From Lacinutrix himadriensis (lineage in GTDB: Bacteria > Bacteroidota > Bacteroidia > Flavobacteriales > Flavobacteriaceae): DNA of 64,000 nt. The position numbers were made by a program, and so were the translations under genes. The stretch lies in contig NZ_LIQI01000022.1 in assembly GCF_001418105.1 (NCBI RefSeq), positions 310,001 through 374,000 on the forward strand, in the 5' to 3' direction. The notes beneath the pieces were generated by a model. That model was not told the DNA's origin. It worked only from the letters and a program-made list of their open reading frames with translations, and made no database searches. Of this stretch, positions 18,449-27,614 are shown piece after piece (within the stretch, counting starts at the first letter, position 1; every line of letters starts with the position of its first letter).

Positions 18449-19006
18449 ATGAACGAAGAAATTCAATTTATAATAGACGGAACAAAAGAAGCAATGGCTA
18501 ATGCTATGAAGCATCTAGAAAAACAACTAACCAATATTAGAGCTGGTAAAGCCAGTCCTGCAATGCTTGGTAGTGTTATGGTAGATTATTATGGTTCACA
18601 AACGCCATTAGCACAAGTAGCAAATGTAAATACTCCAGACGGTAGAACCATTACGGTACAACCATGGGAGAAAAATATGTTACAAGAAATTGAACGTGGT
18701 ATTATGTATGCAAACCTTGGTTTTAATCCGATGAATAATGGAGATACTATTATCATAAATGTTCCACCATTAACAGAAGAACGCAGACGTGATTTAGCAA
18801 AACAGGCGAAAGCGGAAGCTGAAGATGCTAAAGTTGGTATTAGAAATGCCAGAAAAGAAGCGAATAACGATATTAAAAAAGCTGATGGCATCTCTGAAGA
18901 TCATCAAAAAAATGCAGAACAAGATATCCAAGGCTTAACAGATAACTATATCAAAAAAATTGATGAAGTCTTTGCTGTTAAAGAAAAGGAAATCATGACA
19001 GTATAA
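18449..19006 (+). CDS. frr: Ribosome recycling factor
   Basis: RRF splits the post-termination ribosome together with EF-G. The 185-residue length is exact for the family, and LEKQLTNIRAGKASPAML, VNTPDGRTITVQPWEKNML and PPLTEERRRDLAKQAKAEAEDAKVG (in part) are the conserved stretches. The 114-base gap after pyrH contains a weak inverted repeat (AACAAGT at 18342 and ACTTGTT at 18354) without a T run. A clear terminator follows the stop codon. Confidence 0.98.
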   Translation: MNEEIQFIIDGTKEAMANAMKHLEKQLTNIRAGKASPAMLGSVMVDYYGSQTPLAQVANVNTPDGRTITVQPWEKNMLQEIERGIMYANLGFNPMNNGDTIIINVPPLTEERRRDLAKQAKAEAEDAKVGIRNARKEANNDIKKADGISEDHQKNAEQDIQGLTDNYIKKIDEVFAVKEKEIMTV

Positions 19007-19008
19007 TT

Positions 19009-19035
19009 AAAAGCGACGCTATTGTCGCTTTTTTT
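19009..19035 (+). terminator. Intrinsic terminator of frr
   Basis: AAAAGCGAC (19009-19017) pairs with GTCGCTTTT (19024-19032) around a six-base loop and ends in a seven-T tract. It closes the translation block. Confidence 0.88.
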
Positions 19036-19069
19036 ATACCAATAACATATATTTTTCGTTTATCTAATG

Positions 19070-19809
19070 ATGCATAAAAAACGGTACTTTTTTTTATTAA
19101 TATGTATACTACAGTATGCACTTGGTGTTGCGCAAATAAATATCCATTTATTCCTAGCAATCAGTATGCCTTAACAGATACGCAAATAGCTAGCACACCA
19201 ATTAATATTACTCCAGACGTACTATTGTTTAATGAAAAAGGAAAATTACTTCCTATGTCTAGCTTGTCTTTAATGACAAATACAGACTACAAACCTATTT
19301 TTTATGCAAATGATAAAGGGATAGTAAAAAGTCTCATCTTTATTAAAAAAAGTAATCAATCTGTTTTAATAAAACAAAATCCAGAAGCTGTATTTTCTCC
19401 TGGAGAAAGAGCTTTAGATTTTATAGCGAAAGATATACATGGTAAAACCTATAAGCTTTCCGAATTAAAAGGTAAAGTAGTTGTGCTTAATTTTTGGTTT
19501 ACAAAATGTGGACCTTGTATTACAGAAATGCCACAACTAAATACATTAGCTTCTAATTTTAAGGATAAAGATGTTGTGTTTTTAGCACTAACTTTTAATA
19601 AAAAAGCAGTGGTAAATCAATTCTTAGAAAGCACCCCCTTTCAATATACCATTCTAGCAGATGCTAATCATGTAATAAAAATGTATGGTGTAAATAGTTA
19701 CCCTACAAGTATTGTTATTAATAAAAAAGGCGAAATTGTTCTTAAAGAAATAGGTTATAGAACAAACATCAAAGAAGTATTAGCTACTTCAATTAATGCA
19801 TCATTATAA
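19070..19809 (+). CDS. TlpA-like thioredoxin-fold protein, signal peptide out of frame (apparent 1-base deletion)
   Basis: The main frame (about 19137-19809; longest open from 19102) encodes a redoxin domain with the redox motif FWFTKCGPCITEMP, preceded by FSPGERALDFIAKDIHGKTYKLSELKGKVVVLNFW. That is a membrane-side or periplasmic thiol-disulfide oxidoreductase of the TlpA/ResA kind. The ATG at 19070 opens a different frame that encodes a textbook signal peptide, MHKKRYFFLLICILQYALGVAQ, then runs to a stop at 19172. Adding one A to the AAA run at 19134-19136 joins them as ...GVAQNKYPFIPSNQY.... The 19102 start would give a Cys-rich N-terminus with no export signal. I therefore read one gene, broken by a recent deletion or a base-call error. 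Confidence 0.75.
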
Positions 19810-19815
19810 ACATTA

Positions 19816-21093
19816 ATGAAAAAATACTGCTTTACCCTTGTCTTTTGTTTATCCTTCTTTTTAAGTAAAGCACAAACCCCTAATGCAACAGATTCTACTA
19901 AAATTGTACAAAAAGACTCTATTAAAAGAAAAGTCTTCTTACAACAATTAGGTAATGGTTATTTCCCAACAAAATATTTTGATATAGACTTAAGATATTT
20001 AGTGAAATACAATCAATATGAAGGCTCTAGAAACGGACTTGGCGGACAAACAAATAATGCTTTTTCAGAAAAAATAAGATTCAACACCTACGTCGTTTAT
20101 GGTTTTAGAGATGATGCTTTTAAATATAGTTTTGGTTCCGGAATTAAATTAAACCAAAAAACGAACACATGGCTAAACTTTTCGTACACGGATGATTTAA
20201 GCGAAACCGGGAGCTCTACTTTTTTAACAGACAGCAGGTTTTTTCAGCTTTTTGAACCAAGACTTTTAAATATTAATTTGTTTTATAAGCACATTACAAA
20301 AACGATTTCCTTAGAGCATCAACTAACACCAAGTTTAATTGGAGAAACCGAGTTTGCCGTTAGTAAAATAAACACTACTTACGATTATACTTTTGAAGCA
20401 AACAATACGATATACAACCAAATACGATTAAGCACTTCTAAAACAGCAGTACAATGGAGTCCTTTTAGTTCTTTTGAAACGGTAGATAATAAATTTAAAA
20501 TATTAAAAGAAGGCTATCCAAAATTCACATTACAATACACTAAAAGTTTTAGTGATGTTTTTAAAGGAGATCTTAATTTTTCGAAACTAGACTTTAGAAC
20601 CATCTTTAAAAAAGAATATGGCAACAAAGCATTTTCCTTATTAACAGTAACAGCAGGATTGGCAAGCGGAAAAACGCCATTATCTCATTTATATCACGCC
20701 TATCCAAATAATATAAATAAGGAAACCGTAATGCAACGATTTTCTGTTGCTGGAGTGACTAGTTTTGAAACCATGTTTTTTAACGAGTTTTTTTCAGATA
20801 GGATTACAACATTACAATTTAAACACCACTTGAGTCCGTTTAAAATAAGTAAACGATTTAAACCAGAATTGGTATTAATTTCTAGGTTTGCCATTGGTAA
20901 TATGGGCAATACAGAAAGGCATCAACAAATAACATTCAACACCCTTGAAAAAGGTTTTACAGAATCTGGATTAGAAATCAATAAACTCCTTTTTGGTTTC
21001 GGTTTAAGTTTCACGTATAGATATGGTGCATATCATTTACCTAAGCTAGAAGATAATATGGCATTAAAATTTACTTTTAACGTTACTTTATAA
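19816..21093 (+). CDS. Outer-membrane beta-barrel protein of the DUF5686 type, short form
   Basis: The 425-residue protein has a signal peptide (MKKYCFTLVFCLSFFLSKAQ). After it comes a series of alternating aromatic strands ending in YRYGAYHLPKLEDNMALKFTFNVTL, where the final aromatic/hydrophobic pattern suits an outer-membrane barrel. These motifs resemble the C-terminal barrel of DUF5686 proteins. Family members are usually about twice as long, with an N-terminal carboxypeptidase-regulatory-like domain that is absent here. Function of the family is unknown. It begins 6 bases after the TlpA-like gene and probably shares its transcript. Confidence 0.65.
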   Translation: MKKYCFTLVFCLSFFLSKAQTPNATDSTKIVQKDSIKRKVFLQQLGNGYFPTKYFDIDLRYLVKYNQYEGSRNGLGGQTNNAFSEKIRFNTYVVYGFRDDAFKYSFGSGIKLNQKTNTWLNFSYTDDLSETGSSTFLTDSRFFQLFEPRLLNINLFYKHITKTISLEHQLTPSLIGETEFAVSKINTTYDYTFEANNTIYNQIRLSTSKTAVQWSPFSSFETVDNKFKILKEGYPKFTLQYTKSFSDVFKGDLNFSKLDFRTIFKKEYGNKAFSLLTVTAGLASGKTPLSHLYHAYPNNINKETVMQRFSVAGVTSFETMFFNEFFSDRITTLQFKHHLSPFKISKRFKPELVLISRFAIGNMGNTERHQQITFNTLEKGFTESGLEINKLLFGFGLSFTYRYGAYHLPKLEDNMALKFTFNVTL

Positions 21094-21104
21094 CAATTTA
21101 AGAC

Positions 21105-21134
21105 TTTGTTATACCTAGCTTTTTCCTACCTTTG
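21105..21134 (+). promoter_or_regulatory. Promoter of the MMPL-type transporter gene
   Basis: TTTG at 21105-21108 and TACCTTTG at 21127-21134 are separated by 18 bases, a near-ideal Bacteroidetes promoter. The leader to the ATG at 21212 is about 75 bases. Confidence 0.7.
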
Positions 21135-21211
21135 CACTCCAATTTAACTACCTAATCTCGCTAAAATTTAAAGCTATTACTAGTAATTAAATTGTTTTTT
21201 TTAATCATACT

Positions 21212-23622
21212 ATGTTCAAACTATTTACAAAAAGTTTTTGGGATGTTGTTGCAAGACTAATACTACGTAATAAGATTGCCATTATTCTTGGTATATTACT
21301 AGCTACAGGATTACTTGCTACGCAATGGAAATACATGCGTTTTACGTATACCGAAGCTAATTTATTACCAGATGATCACGAAGTAAACATAAAGTATAAT
21401 AACTTTCTTGATATTTTGGTGAAGAAGGAAATCTTATTGTTTTAGGAGTAAAAGATACTACCCTTTTTACTGTCGAAAAATTAAACGCTTGGAACAAACT
21501 TTCTCAAAGCTTTAAAAACATTGACGAAATAGAAACTGTTGTATCTATTAGCGATCTTCAAAAGCTTATTAAAGATACCAAAAACGAAAAATTTGCGCTA
21601 GAACCTTTTATAAAAGACTCTATCACTTCTATAGAACAAATAGATCTTCTGCAAGAAGAACTGTTTGAGAAATATCCTTTTTACGATAACTTTCTATTCA
21701 ATAAAAACACAAAAACAGTTCGTACAGCAATTTACATGAACAAGGAAATTGTAAATACTGCTGCAAGAAAAGATTTTGTTTTTGATAACCTAATACCAAA
21801 AATTGCTGCTTTTGAAAAGGAAACCAATCTAGATGTTAGGGTATCTGGAATGCCTTATATTAGAACTCTAAATGCACAAAATATTGTAGACGAAATTGGT
21901 ACTTTTATTGGACTAGCCCTTCTTGTTACATCATTAATTTTCTTTTTGTTTTTTAGATCGTTTAGAGCAACTTTCATTTCGCTAATTGTAGTTTGCTTTG
22001 GTGTAATGTGGACCTTTGGTATTATTGGTTTACTTAAATATGAAATCACGGTTTTAACCGCGTTAATTCCGCCATTAATTATTGTAATTGGAATACCTAA
22101 CTGTATTTTCTTAATTAACAAATACCAAAGAGAAGTAAAGTTACATGGTAACAAAGTAAGGTCTTTACAACGTGTAATTACCAAAGTTGGTAATGCTACA
22201 TTAATGACCAATGTTACCACTGCTTCTGGTTTTGCTACATTTATTTTAACCGAAAGTCAGCTTTTAAAAGAATTTGGTATTGTTGCATCTTTAAGCATTT
22301 TAGCCATTTTCATGTTATGCTTATTGATCATTCCTATTATATATACCTTTCTTCCGTATCCAAAAGACAGACATTTAGAACACCTAAATAAAAAATGGAT
22401 TGGTGGTTTTGTGGATTGGGTAGAGCGCATGGTAAAACAAAAACGAATTACCATTTACATCACATCCGTTGTACTATTAACATTAAGTATCATTGGTATT
22501 TTTCAGATTAAAATTTCTGGTAGTCTAATTGAAGACATGTCTAAAAAATCTGGATTCTTTCAAGATATTCGTTTCTTTGAAGAAGAGTTTAATGGTATTA
22601 TGCCTTTAGAAATCCTAGTAGACACCAAACGTAAAAAAGGGGTTATGAAACTTTCCACCTTAAAACGAATGGATCAGCTAGAAGAAGTAATTCTAGAAAC
22701 ACCAGAACTTTCTAAACCCATTTCTGTGGTAAGTTTAGTGAAATATTCTAAACAAGCATACTATAATGGTAATCCGAAATACTATCAATTGCCAACAAGT
22801 CAAGAAAATAGTTTTATCATGTCTTATGCAAAAAACTCCTCTTCAGATGTAGACTTGCTGAAAAACTTTGTTGATAGTACCGGGCAATATGCACGTATCA
22901 CCACCTTTATGAAAGATATTGGTACAGACAAAATGGAACGTATTGAAGAAAACCTACAAACTAAAATAGATAAGGTTTTTCCTGCTGAAAACTTTGATAT
23001 TACCATGACCGGTAAAGCTTTGGTTTTTCAAAAAGGAACAAAGTATTTAGTTAAAAATTTAGCCATTTCATTATCACTTGCTATTTTATTAATAGCCTTA
23101 TTTATGGCATATATGTTTCGATCGTTTCGAATGATTGTTGTTTCCTTAATTCCGAATCTACTACCATTACTAATAACTGCTGGATTAATGGGGTATTTAG
23201 GAGTGCCTATAAAACCATCTACCATATTGGTATTTAGTATTGCATTTGGTATTTCTGTAGATGATACCATTCACTTTTTAGCAAAATACAGACAAGAATT
23301 AATTGCCAACCACTGGAAAATTAAAAAATCGGTTTATGCAGCATTACGAGAAACTGGAGTAAGTATGTTCTATACCTCTATCGTATTATTTTTCGGCTTT
23401 CTAGTATTTACATTCTCTAGTTTTGGTGGTACCGTAGCATTAGGAGCTTTAGTTTCTGCAACGCTATTATTCGCCATGCTTTCTAACCTATTACTTTTAC
23501 CATCTTTATTACTTTCGTTAGAAAGAAGTATAGCAAACAAAGAAGTCTTAAGAGAACCAGCGATAAATATTATTCCAGAAGAAAATGATGAAGATGAAAA
23601 TTTAGATCTTTCCAAAGAATAA
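21212..23622 (+). pseudogene. MMPL/RND-type membrane transporter, interrupted by one-base frameshift
   Basis: The frame from 21212 encodes an N-terminal membrane span and the start of a periplasmic loop (YTEANLLPDDHEVNIKYNNF), then stops at 21445. The other frame is open from about 21412 to 23622 and carries on without a gap (FGEEGNLIVLGVKDTTLF...). It contains two blocks of membrane spans and typical RND-superfamily segments such as GIGVxxxDD-like FGISVDDTIHFLAKYR. One missing T in the TTTT run at 21414-21417 explains the break: with five T the protein reads ...FLDIFGEEGN.... The joined protein of about 800 residues is of normal MMPL length with about 12 spans. Probable substrates (lipids, hydrophobic compounds) are not known. 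Either a sequencing error or a young pseudogene. Confidence 0.82.
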
Positions 23623-23636
23623 ATACAACAATAAAT

Positions 23637-23644
23637 TATATTTG
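23637..23644 (+). promoter_or_regulatory. Probable -7 element of asnS
   Basis: TATATTTG matches TAnnTTTG and lies 49 bases before the ATG at 23694. The -33 region is not distinct. Confidence 0.5.
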
Positions 23645-23693
23645 CATCCATATACATCGAAGCCTTGGCATAGATGACAAAAATTAAAATACA

Positions 23694-25127
23694 ATGAACA
23701 CTAACACAGTTTCACAATTATTAGCTAAAGACCAATTTGGTCAAGAAATAGAAATAAACGGTTGGGTAAGAACTTTTCGTGCGAAACGTTTTATTGCCTT
23801 AAATGACGGTTCTACCATTAACAATATACAATGTGTTGTGGATTTTGAAAACACAGACGAAGACACGCTTAAGCGCATAACAACAGGAGCTGCAGTACAT
23901 ATAAAAGGGGAATTAGTAGAAAGCCAAGGTAAAGGTCAAAAAGTAGAAATTGCGGTAAAAAGCATTGAAATACTTGGGGATTCTGATCCGGAAACCTACC
24001 CGATTCAACCAAAAAAGCACTCTTTCGAATTCTTACGCGAGAACGCACATTTACGTACACGTACTAGCACATTTAGTGCCATCATGCGTTTACGTTCTAG
24101 CTTATCTTTTGCGGTACATAAATACTTTAATGAAAACGGTTTTTACTACATGCACACACCTATTATAACAGGAAGTGATGCCGAAGGAGCTGGTGAAATG
24201 TTTAGAGTAACTAATTTAGATGCTAAAAACCCTCCATTAACAGAGGAAGGTAAAGTAGATTTTAAAGAAGATTTCTTTGGAAGCGAAACCAACTTAACCG
24301 TTTCGGGACAATTAGAAGCAGAAACATATGCCATGTCTCTTGGTAAAGTATATACTTTCGGACCAACATTTAGAGCAGAAAACTCGAATACTTCGCGTCA
24401 TTTATCTGAATTTTGGATGATTGAACCAGAGGTTGCTTTTATGGATTTGGCTGGAAATATGGATTTAGCGGAAGACTTTATGAAATCGGTTATAAACTAT
24501 ATTTTAGAAAACAATCGTGAAGATTTAGAATTCTTAGAAACTCGTTTATTAGACGAAGAAAAAACGAAACCACAAGCCGAAAGAAGTGAAATGAGTTTAA
24601 TTGAAAAATTAAAATTCGTTGTAGATAATAACTTCAAACGTGTTAGTTATACCGAAGCTATCGATATTTTAAGAAACTCGAAGCCAAACAAAAAGAAAAA
24701 ATTCAATTATATTATTGAAGAATGGGGAGCAGATTTACAAAGTGAACACGAACGTTTCTTAGTAGAAAAGCATTTTAAATGTCCGGTGATTTTATTTGAT
24801 TATCCAGCAAATATTAAAGCATTTTACATGCGTTTAAATGAAGATGGTAAAACGGTTCGTGCTATGGATATTCTTTTTCCAGGAATTGGAGAAATAGTTG
24901 GTGGTGCACAACGTGAAGAACGTTTAGAAGTTTTAAAAGAAAAAATGGCTGCACTAGATATGCCAGAAGAAGAGCTTTGGTGGTATTTAGATTTACGTAA
25001 ATATGGTACTGCTGTACACTCTGGTTTTGGTTTAGGTTTTGAACGTTTAGTAATGTTTGCAACAGGAATGACAAACATTCGCGACGTAATACCTTATCCA
25101 AGAACACCACAAAACGCAGAGTTTTAA
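23694..25127 (+). CDS. asnS: Asparagine--tRNA ligase
   Basis: A class IIb synthetase of 477 residues, cytoplasmic. The N-terminal OB-fold anticodon domain shows EINGWVRTFRAKRFIALNDGS. Class II motif 2 is FRAENSNTSRHLSEFWM, and motif 3 is in GFGLGFERLVMFATGM with the ATP-binding Arg; the protein ends in RDVIPYPRTPQNAEF, typical of AsnRS rather than AspRS. The aspartyl enzyme is encoded separately at 62783, so asparaginylation here is direct. A palindromic repeat follows the stop codon. Confidence 0.97.
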   Translation: MNTNTVSQLLAKDQFGQEIEINGWVRTFRAKRFIALNDGSTINNIQCVVDFENTDEDTLKRITTGAAVHIKGELVESQGKGQKVEIAVKSIEILGDSDPETYPIQPKKHSFEFLRENAHLRTRTSTFSAIMRLRSSLSFAVHKYFNENGFYYMHTPIITGSDAEGAGEMFRVTNLDAKNPPLTEEGKVDFKEDFFGSETNLTVSGQLEAETYAMSLGKVYTFGPTFRAENSNTSRHLSEFWMIEPEVAFMDLAGNMDLAEDFMKSVINYILENNREDLEFLETRLLDEEKTKPQAERSEMSLIEKLKFVVDNNFKRVSYTEAIDILRNSKPNKKKKFNYIIEEWGADLQSEHERFLVEKHFKCPVILFDYPANIKAFYMRLNEDGKTVRAMDILFPGIGEIVGGAQREERLEVLKEKMAALDMPEEELWWYLDLRKYGTAVHSGFGLGFERLVMFATGMTNIRDVIPYPRTPQNAEF

Positions 25128-25136
25128 AATATTTGT

Positions 25137-25214
25137 TTTGTCATTTCGAGCTTGCCGAGAAATCTCTTATATAAAATACAAAAAAGATTTCTCCACTTTA
25201 GTCGTAACGACAAA
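25137..25214. repeat. Bipartite palindromic intergenic repeat after asnS
   Basis: Outer arms TTTGTC (25137-25142) and GACAAA (25209-25214) enclose inner arms GAGAAATCT (25157-25165) and AGATTTCTC (25185-25193). The left end reads TGTCATTTCGAG. It is the longest member of the GTCATT(T/C)C palindromes in this window, and looks like a dispersed intergenic element of the kind common in flavobacterial genomes. Confidence 0.65.
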
Positions 25215-25260
25215 GCACTTTACTTTATTACGAACCTAGTAAATAAGAAACCAAATAAAT

Positions 25261-25452
25261 ATGAAAGGAAAATTATCATTAATAATAGGAATATTAGCTA
25301 TAGCAAACGTAGTTTATAGTTTTTTCAGTAATGTAAAGCACTCTTCTATATTTGGTATGGAATTAAATATTTGGGTATACCGACTAATTTGGAGTTTTCT
25401 TGCTGTTAGTATTCTTTATAAATATTTCAAGGATAACAAAGCCACGGAATAA
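25261..25452 (+). CDS. Small two-span membrane protein, unknown function
   Basis: The 63-residue frame starts MKGKLSLIIGILAIANVVYSFF and has a second hydrophobic segment around residues 36-53 (NIWVYRLIWSFLAVSILYKYF), then a short charged tail. That suits a small inner-membrane protein with both ends in the cytoplasm. I do not recognise a family. It has an ATG, clean boundaries and its own strong terminator directly behind, which supports a real gene. It stands between a palindromic repeat and rpoN. Confidence 0.6.
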   Translation: MKGKLSLIIGILAIANVVYSFFSNVKHSSIFGMELNIWVYRLIWSFLAVSILYKYFKDNKATE

Positions 25453-25480
25453 CTGCACGTCTTAAAAATATTTTAATTAA

Positions 25481-25518
25481 AACAATCTAGATTAGTTATA
25501 ATCTAGATTGTTTTTTTT
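25481..25518 (+). terminator. Strong intrinsic terminator before rpoN
   Basis: CAATCTAGATTA (25483-25494) and TAATCTAGATTG (25499-25510) form a perfect 12 bp stem with loop GTTA, followed by eight T. It ends transcription of the small membrane protein gene 28 bases before the rpoN start. Confidence 0.9.
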
Positions 25519-25545
25519 ATTTTTAGCTTAAATCAAAATTCAACA

Positions 25546-27006
25546 ATGCTTAAACAATATTTACAGTTCAAATTATCTCAAAAATTGTCGCCACAACAAA
25601 TTCAATTAATGAAATTGATACAGTTGCCAACACAAGCATTTGAACAACGTTTAAAGCAAGAACTGGAAGAAAACCCAGCATTAGAAGGTGGCAAAGAAGA
25701 AAACGATAGTGAGTATGATGATGACCTGGATAACACCAAAGATGAGTATGATGATAACGAAACTATTGATGCTGGAGATATTAATATCGATGAGTATTTA
25801 AGCGATGATGAAGTACCAGAATACAGAACACAAGTCAATAATTATAGTGCAGATGATGAAGAAAAAACGATGCCTTATGCTGCAGGAACTTCATTTACCC
25901 AACATTTAATAAACCAATTAAACACTTATAGACTAAGCGACGAAGAACGCGATATAGCAGAATTTTTGGTTGGTAGTGTAGACGAAAGCGGATATATACG
26001 TAGAGAATTGCCTGATATTATGGACGATTTAGCGTTTACGCAAAACGTTTTTACTACCGAAGAAAACATAGAAAAGGTACTAAAAATTGTACATCAATTA
26101 GATCCCGCAGGAGTTGGTGCTAGAAATTTACAAGAGTGTTTATCTATACAATTACATAGAAAAGAACAGCATCCAGATGTAGCACTAGCAACTAATATTA
26201 TTGATAAAGCTTTTGAGCAGTTTACAAAAAAGCATTACAAAAAACTCTTACAAAAATTTGACATAAGCGAAATACAACTTAAAGACGCTATACGCGAGGT
26301 AGAACGCTTAAACCCTAAACCAGGAGGAAGTTATGCAGGAAACAACCGAAGAGTAGAACACGTAGTTCCAGACTTCGCTATAAAGATTGTAAATGGAGAA
26401 CTAGAACTTACCTTAAACGGAAGAAACGCACCAGAACTTCATGTATCTAGAGAGTATAATAACATGCTTAAAGGGTATAAAGACACCAAGAAAAAAAGCA
26501 AGTCGCAAAAAGATGCTGTTATGTTTATCAAACAAAAACTAGATGCAGCTAAATGGTTTATTGAAGCCATTAAACAAAGACAACAAACGCTTTTTGTTAC
26601 CATGAGTTCGATTATGCATTATCAAGAAAAATACTTTTTAACTGGAGATGAGCGTAATCTAAAACCAATGATTTTAAAAGATATTGCAGACGAAATTGAA
26701 ATGGATGTTTCTACCGTTTCCCGTGTTGCAAATAGCAAATATGTAGACACGCCTTATGGTACTAAGTTAATTAAAGAGTTCTTTAGCGAGTCGATGACTA
26801 ATGATAAAGGAGAAGAAGTTTCTACTAGAGAAATTAAAAAAATACTAGAAACAGTCATTGAAGAAGAAAGCAAGAAAAAGCCGTTAACAGACGAAGCTTT
26901 AGCAAAAATATTAAAAGAAAAAGGCTATCCAATTGCTAGACGTACCGTTGCTAAATATAGAGAGCAGTTAGATATTCCTGTGGCTCGTTTACGTAAGAAG
27001 ATTTAA
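25546..27006 (+). CDS. rpoN: RNA polymerase sigma-54 factor
   Basis: At 486 residues this is a full-length sigma-54. Region I is the Gln/Leu-rich start KLSQKLSPQQIQLMKLIQLP; region II is a strongly acidic stretch (about residues 46-85, EENDSEYDDDLDN). The core-binding and helix-turn-helix parts follow, and the RpoN box ARRTVAKYRE at residues 464-473 recognises the -24 element. It needs an AAA+ activator; none is encoded in this window. Its TAA overlaps the ATG of the next gene (TAATG), pointing to coupled translation with the membrane protein. Confidence 0.97.
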   Translation: MLKQYLQFKLSQKLSPQQIQLMKLIQLPTQAFEQRLKQELEENPALEGGKEENDSEYDDDLDNTKDEYDDNETIDAGDINIDEYLSDDEVPEYRTQVNNYSADDEEKTMPYAAGTSFTQHLINQLNTYRLSDEERDIAEFLVGSVDESGYIRRELPDIMDDLAFTQNVFTTEENIEKVLKIVHQLDPAGVGARNLQECLSIQLHRKEQHPDVALATNIIDKAFEQFTKKHYKKLLQKFDISEIQLKDAIREVERLNPKPGGSYAGNNRRVEHVVPDFAIKIVNGELELTLNGRNAPELHVSREYNNMLKGYKDTKKKSKSQKDAVMFIKQKLDAAKWFIEAIKQRQQTLFVTMSSIMHYQEKYFLTGDERNLKPMILKDIADEIEMDVSTVSRVANSKYVDTPYGTKLIKEFFSESMTNDKGEEVSTREIKKILETVIEEESKKKPLTDEALAKILKEKGYPIARRTVAKYREQLDIPVARLRKKI

Positions 27007-27614
27007 TGCATCACATCTTAAAAAGTATATCGTTTATTTTCCACCCTTTAATCATGCCATTACTTGGTGTGATTTTTTACTTTTCAAAATCACCAAGATT
27101 TATTCCAATAGAAATAATACAAGCAAAGCTTATTTCTATCACCATATTGACGGTAATATTACCAATCCTTATTTATTATTTACTAAAAACATTAGGTAAA
27201 ACACATAGTATCTATTTAAAAACTGCAAAAGAGCGTATTTTACCTTTAGGCGTTAATTGTATTATTATTTACTTAATTGTAAAGCGTATTTTTCCTCCTA
27301 GTGAGATTATAGAGCTTTACTATTTTTTCATAGGTATATTGCTATCTAATATTACTTGCTTCATTCTTGCTATATTAAAATTTAAAGCAAGCATACACAT
27401 GATAGCTATTTCTGGAGTGTTTATGTTTTATATCGCATTAAGCTTACATTTTGGTATAAACATAAATGGAACATTAGCGCTTATGGCTATAATTACGGGA
27501 GCGATAGCAACCTCAAGATTGCATTTAAAGGCACATAATAATGTGGAGTTAATTGCTGGTTTTTGTATTGGTTTCTTACCGCAATTTACATTATTAAATT
27601 ACTGGTTAACTTAG
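27006..27614 (+). CDS. Divergent PAP2-like integral membrane protein
   Basis: The 202-residue protein has about six membrane spans. KTAKERILPL near residue 76 and SRLHLKAHNNVELIAG near residue 170 sit where PAP2 phosphatases carry KxxxxxxRP and SRxxxxxH...D/E..G, so it could be a lipid phosphate phosphatase with altered motifs, or a structural relative that has lost activity. Evidence is by eye only. The ATG overlaps the rpoN stop codon, so it belongs to the rpoN transcript. It converges with the PorT-like gene, overlapping its end by 4 bases. Confidence 0.65.
   Translation: MHHILKSISFIFHPLIMPLLGVIFYFSKSPRFIPIEIIQAKLISITILTVILPILIYYLLKTLGKTHSIYLKTAKERILPLGVNCIIIYLIVKRIFPPSEIIELYYFFIGILLSNITCFILAILKFKASIHMIAISGVFMFYIALSLHFGININGTLALMAIITGAIATSRLHLKAHNNVELIAGFCIGFLPQFTLLNYWLT

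Noticed and set aside
23965-24168. 67-codon frame inside asnS and other frames antisense to or inside known genes
   Set aside because: They are shadows of long, well-identified coding regions with no start signals of their own.
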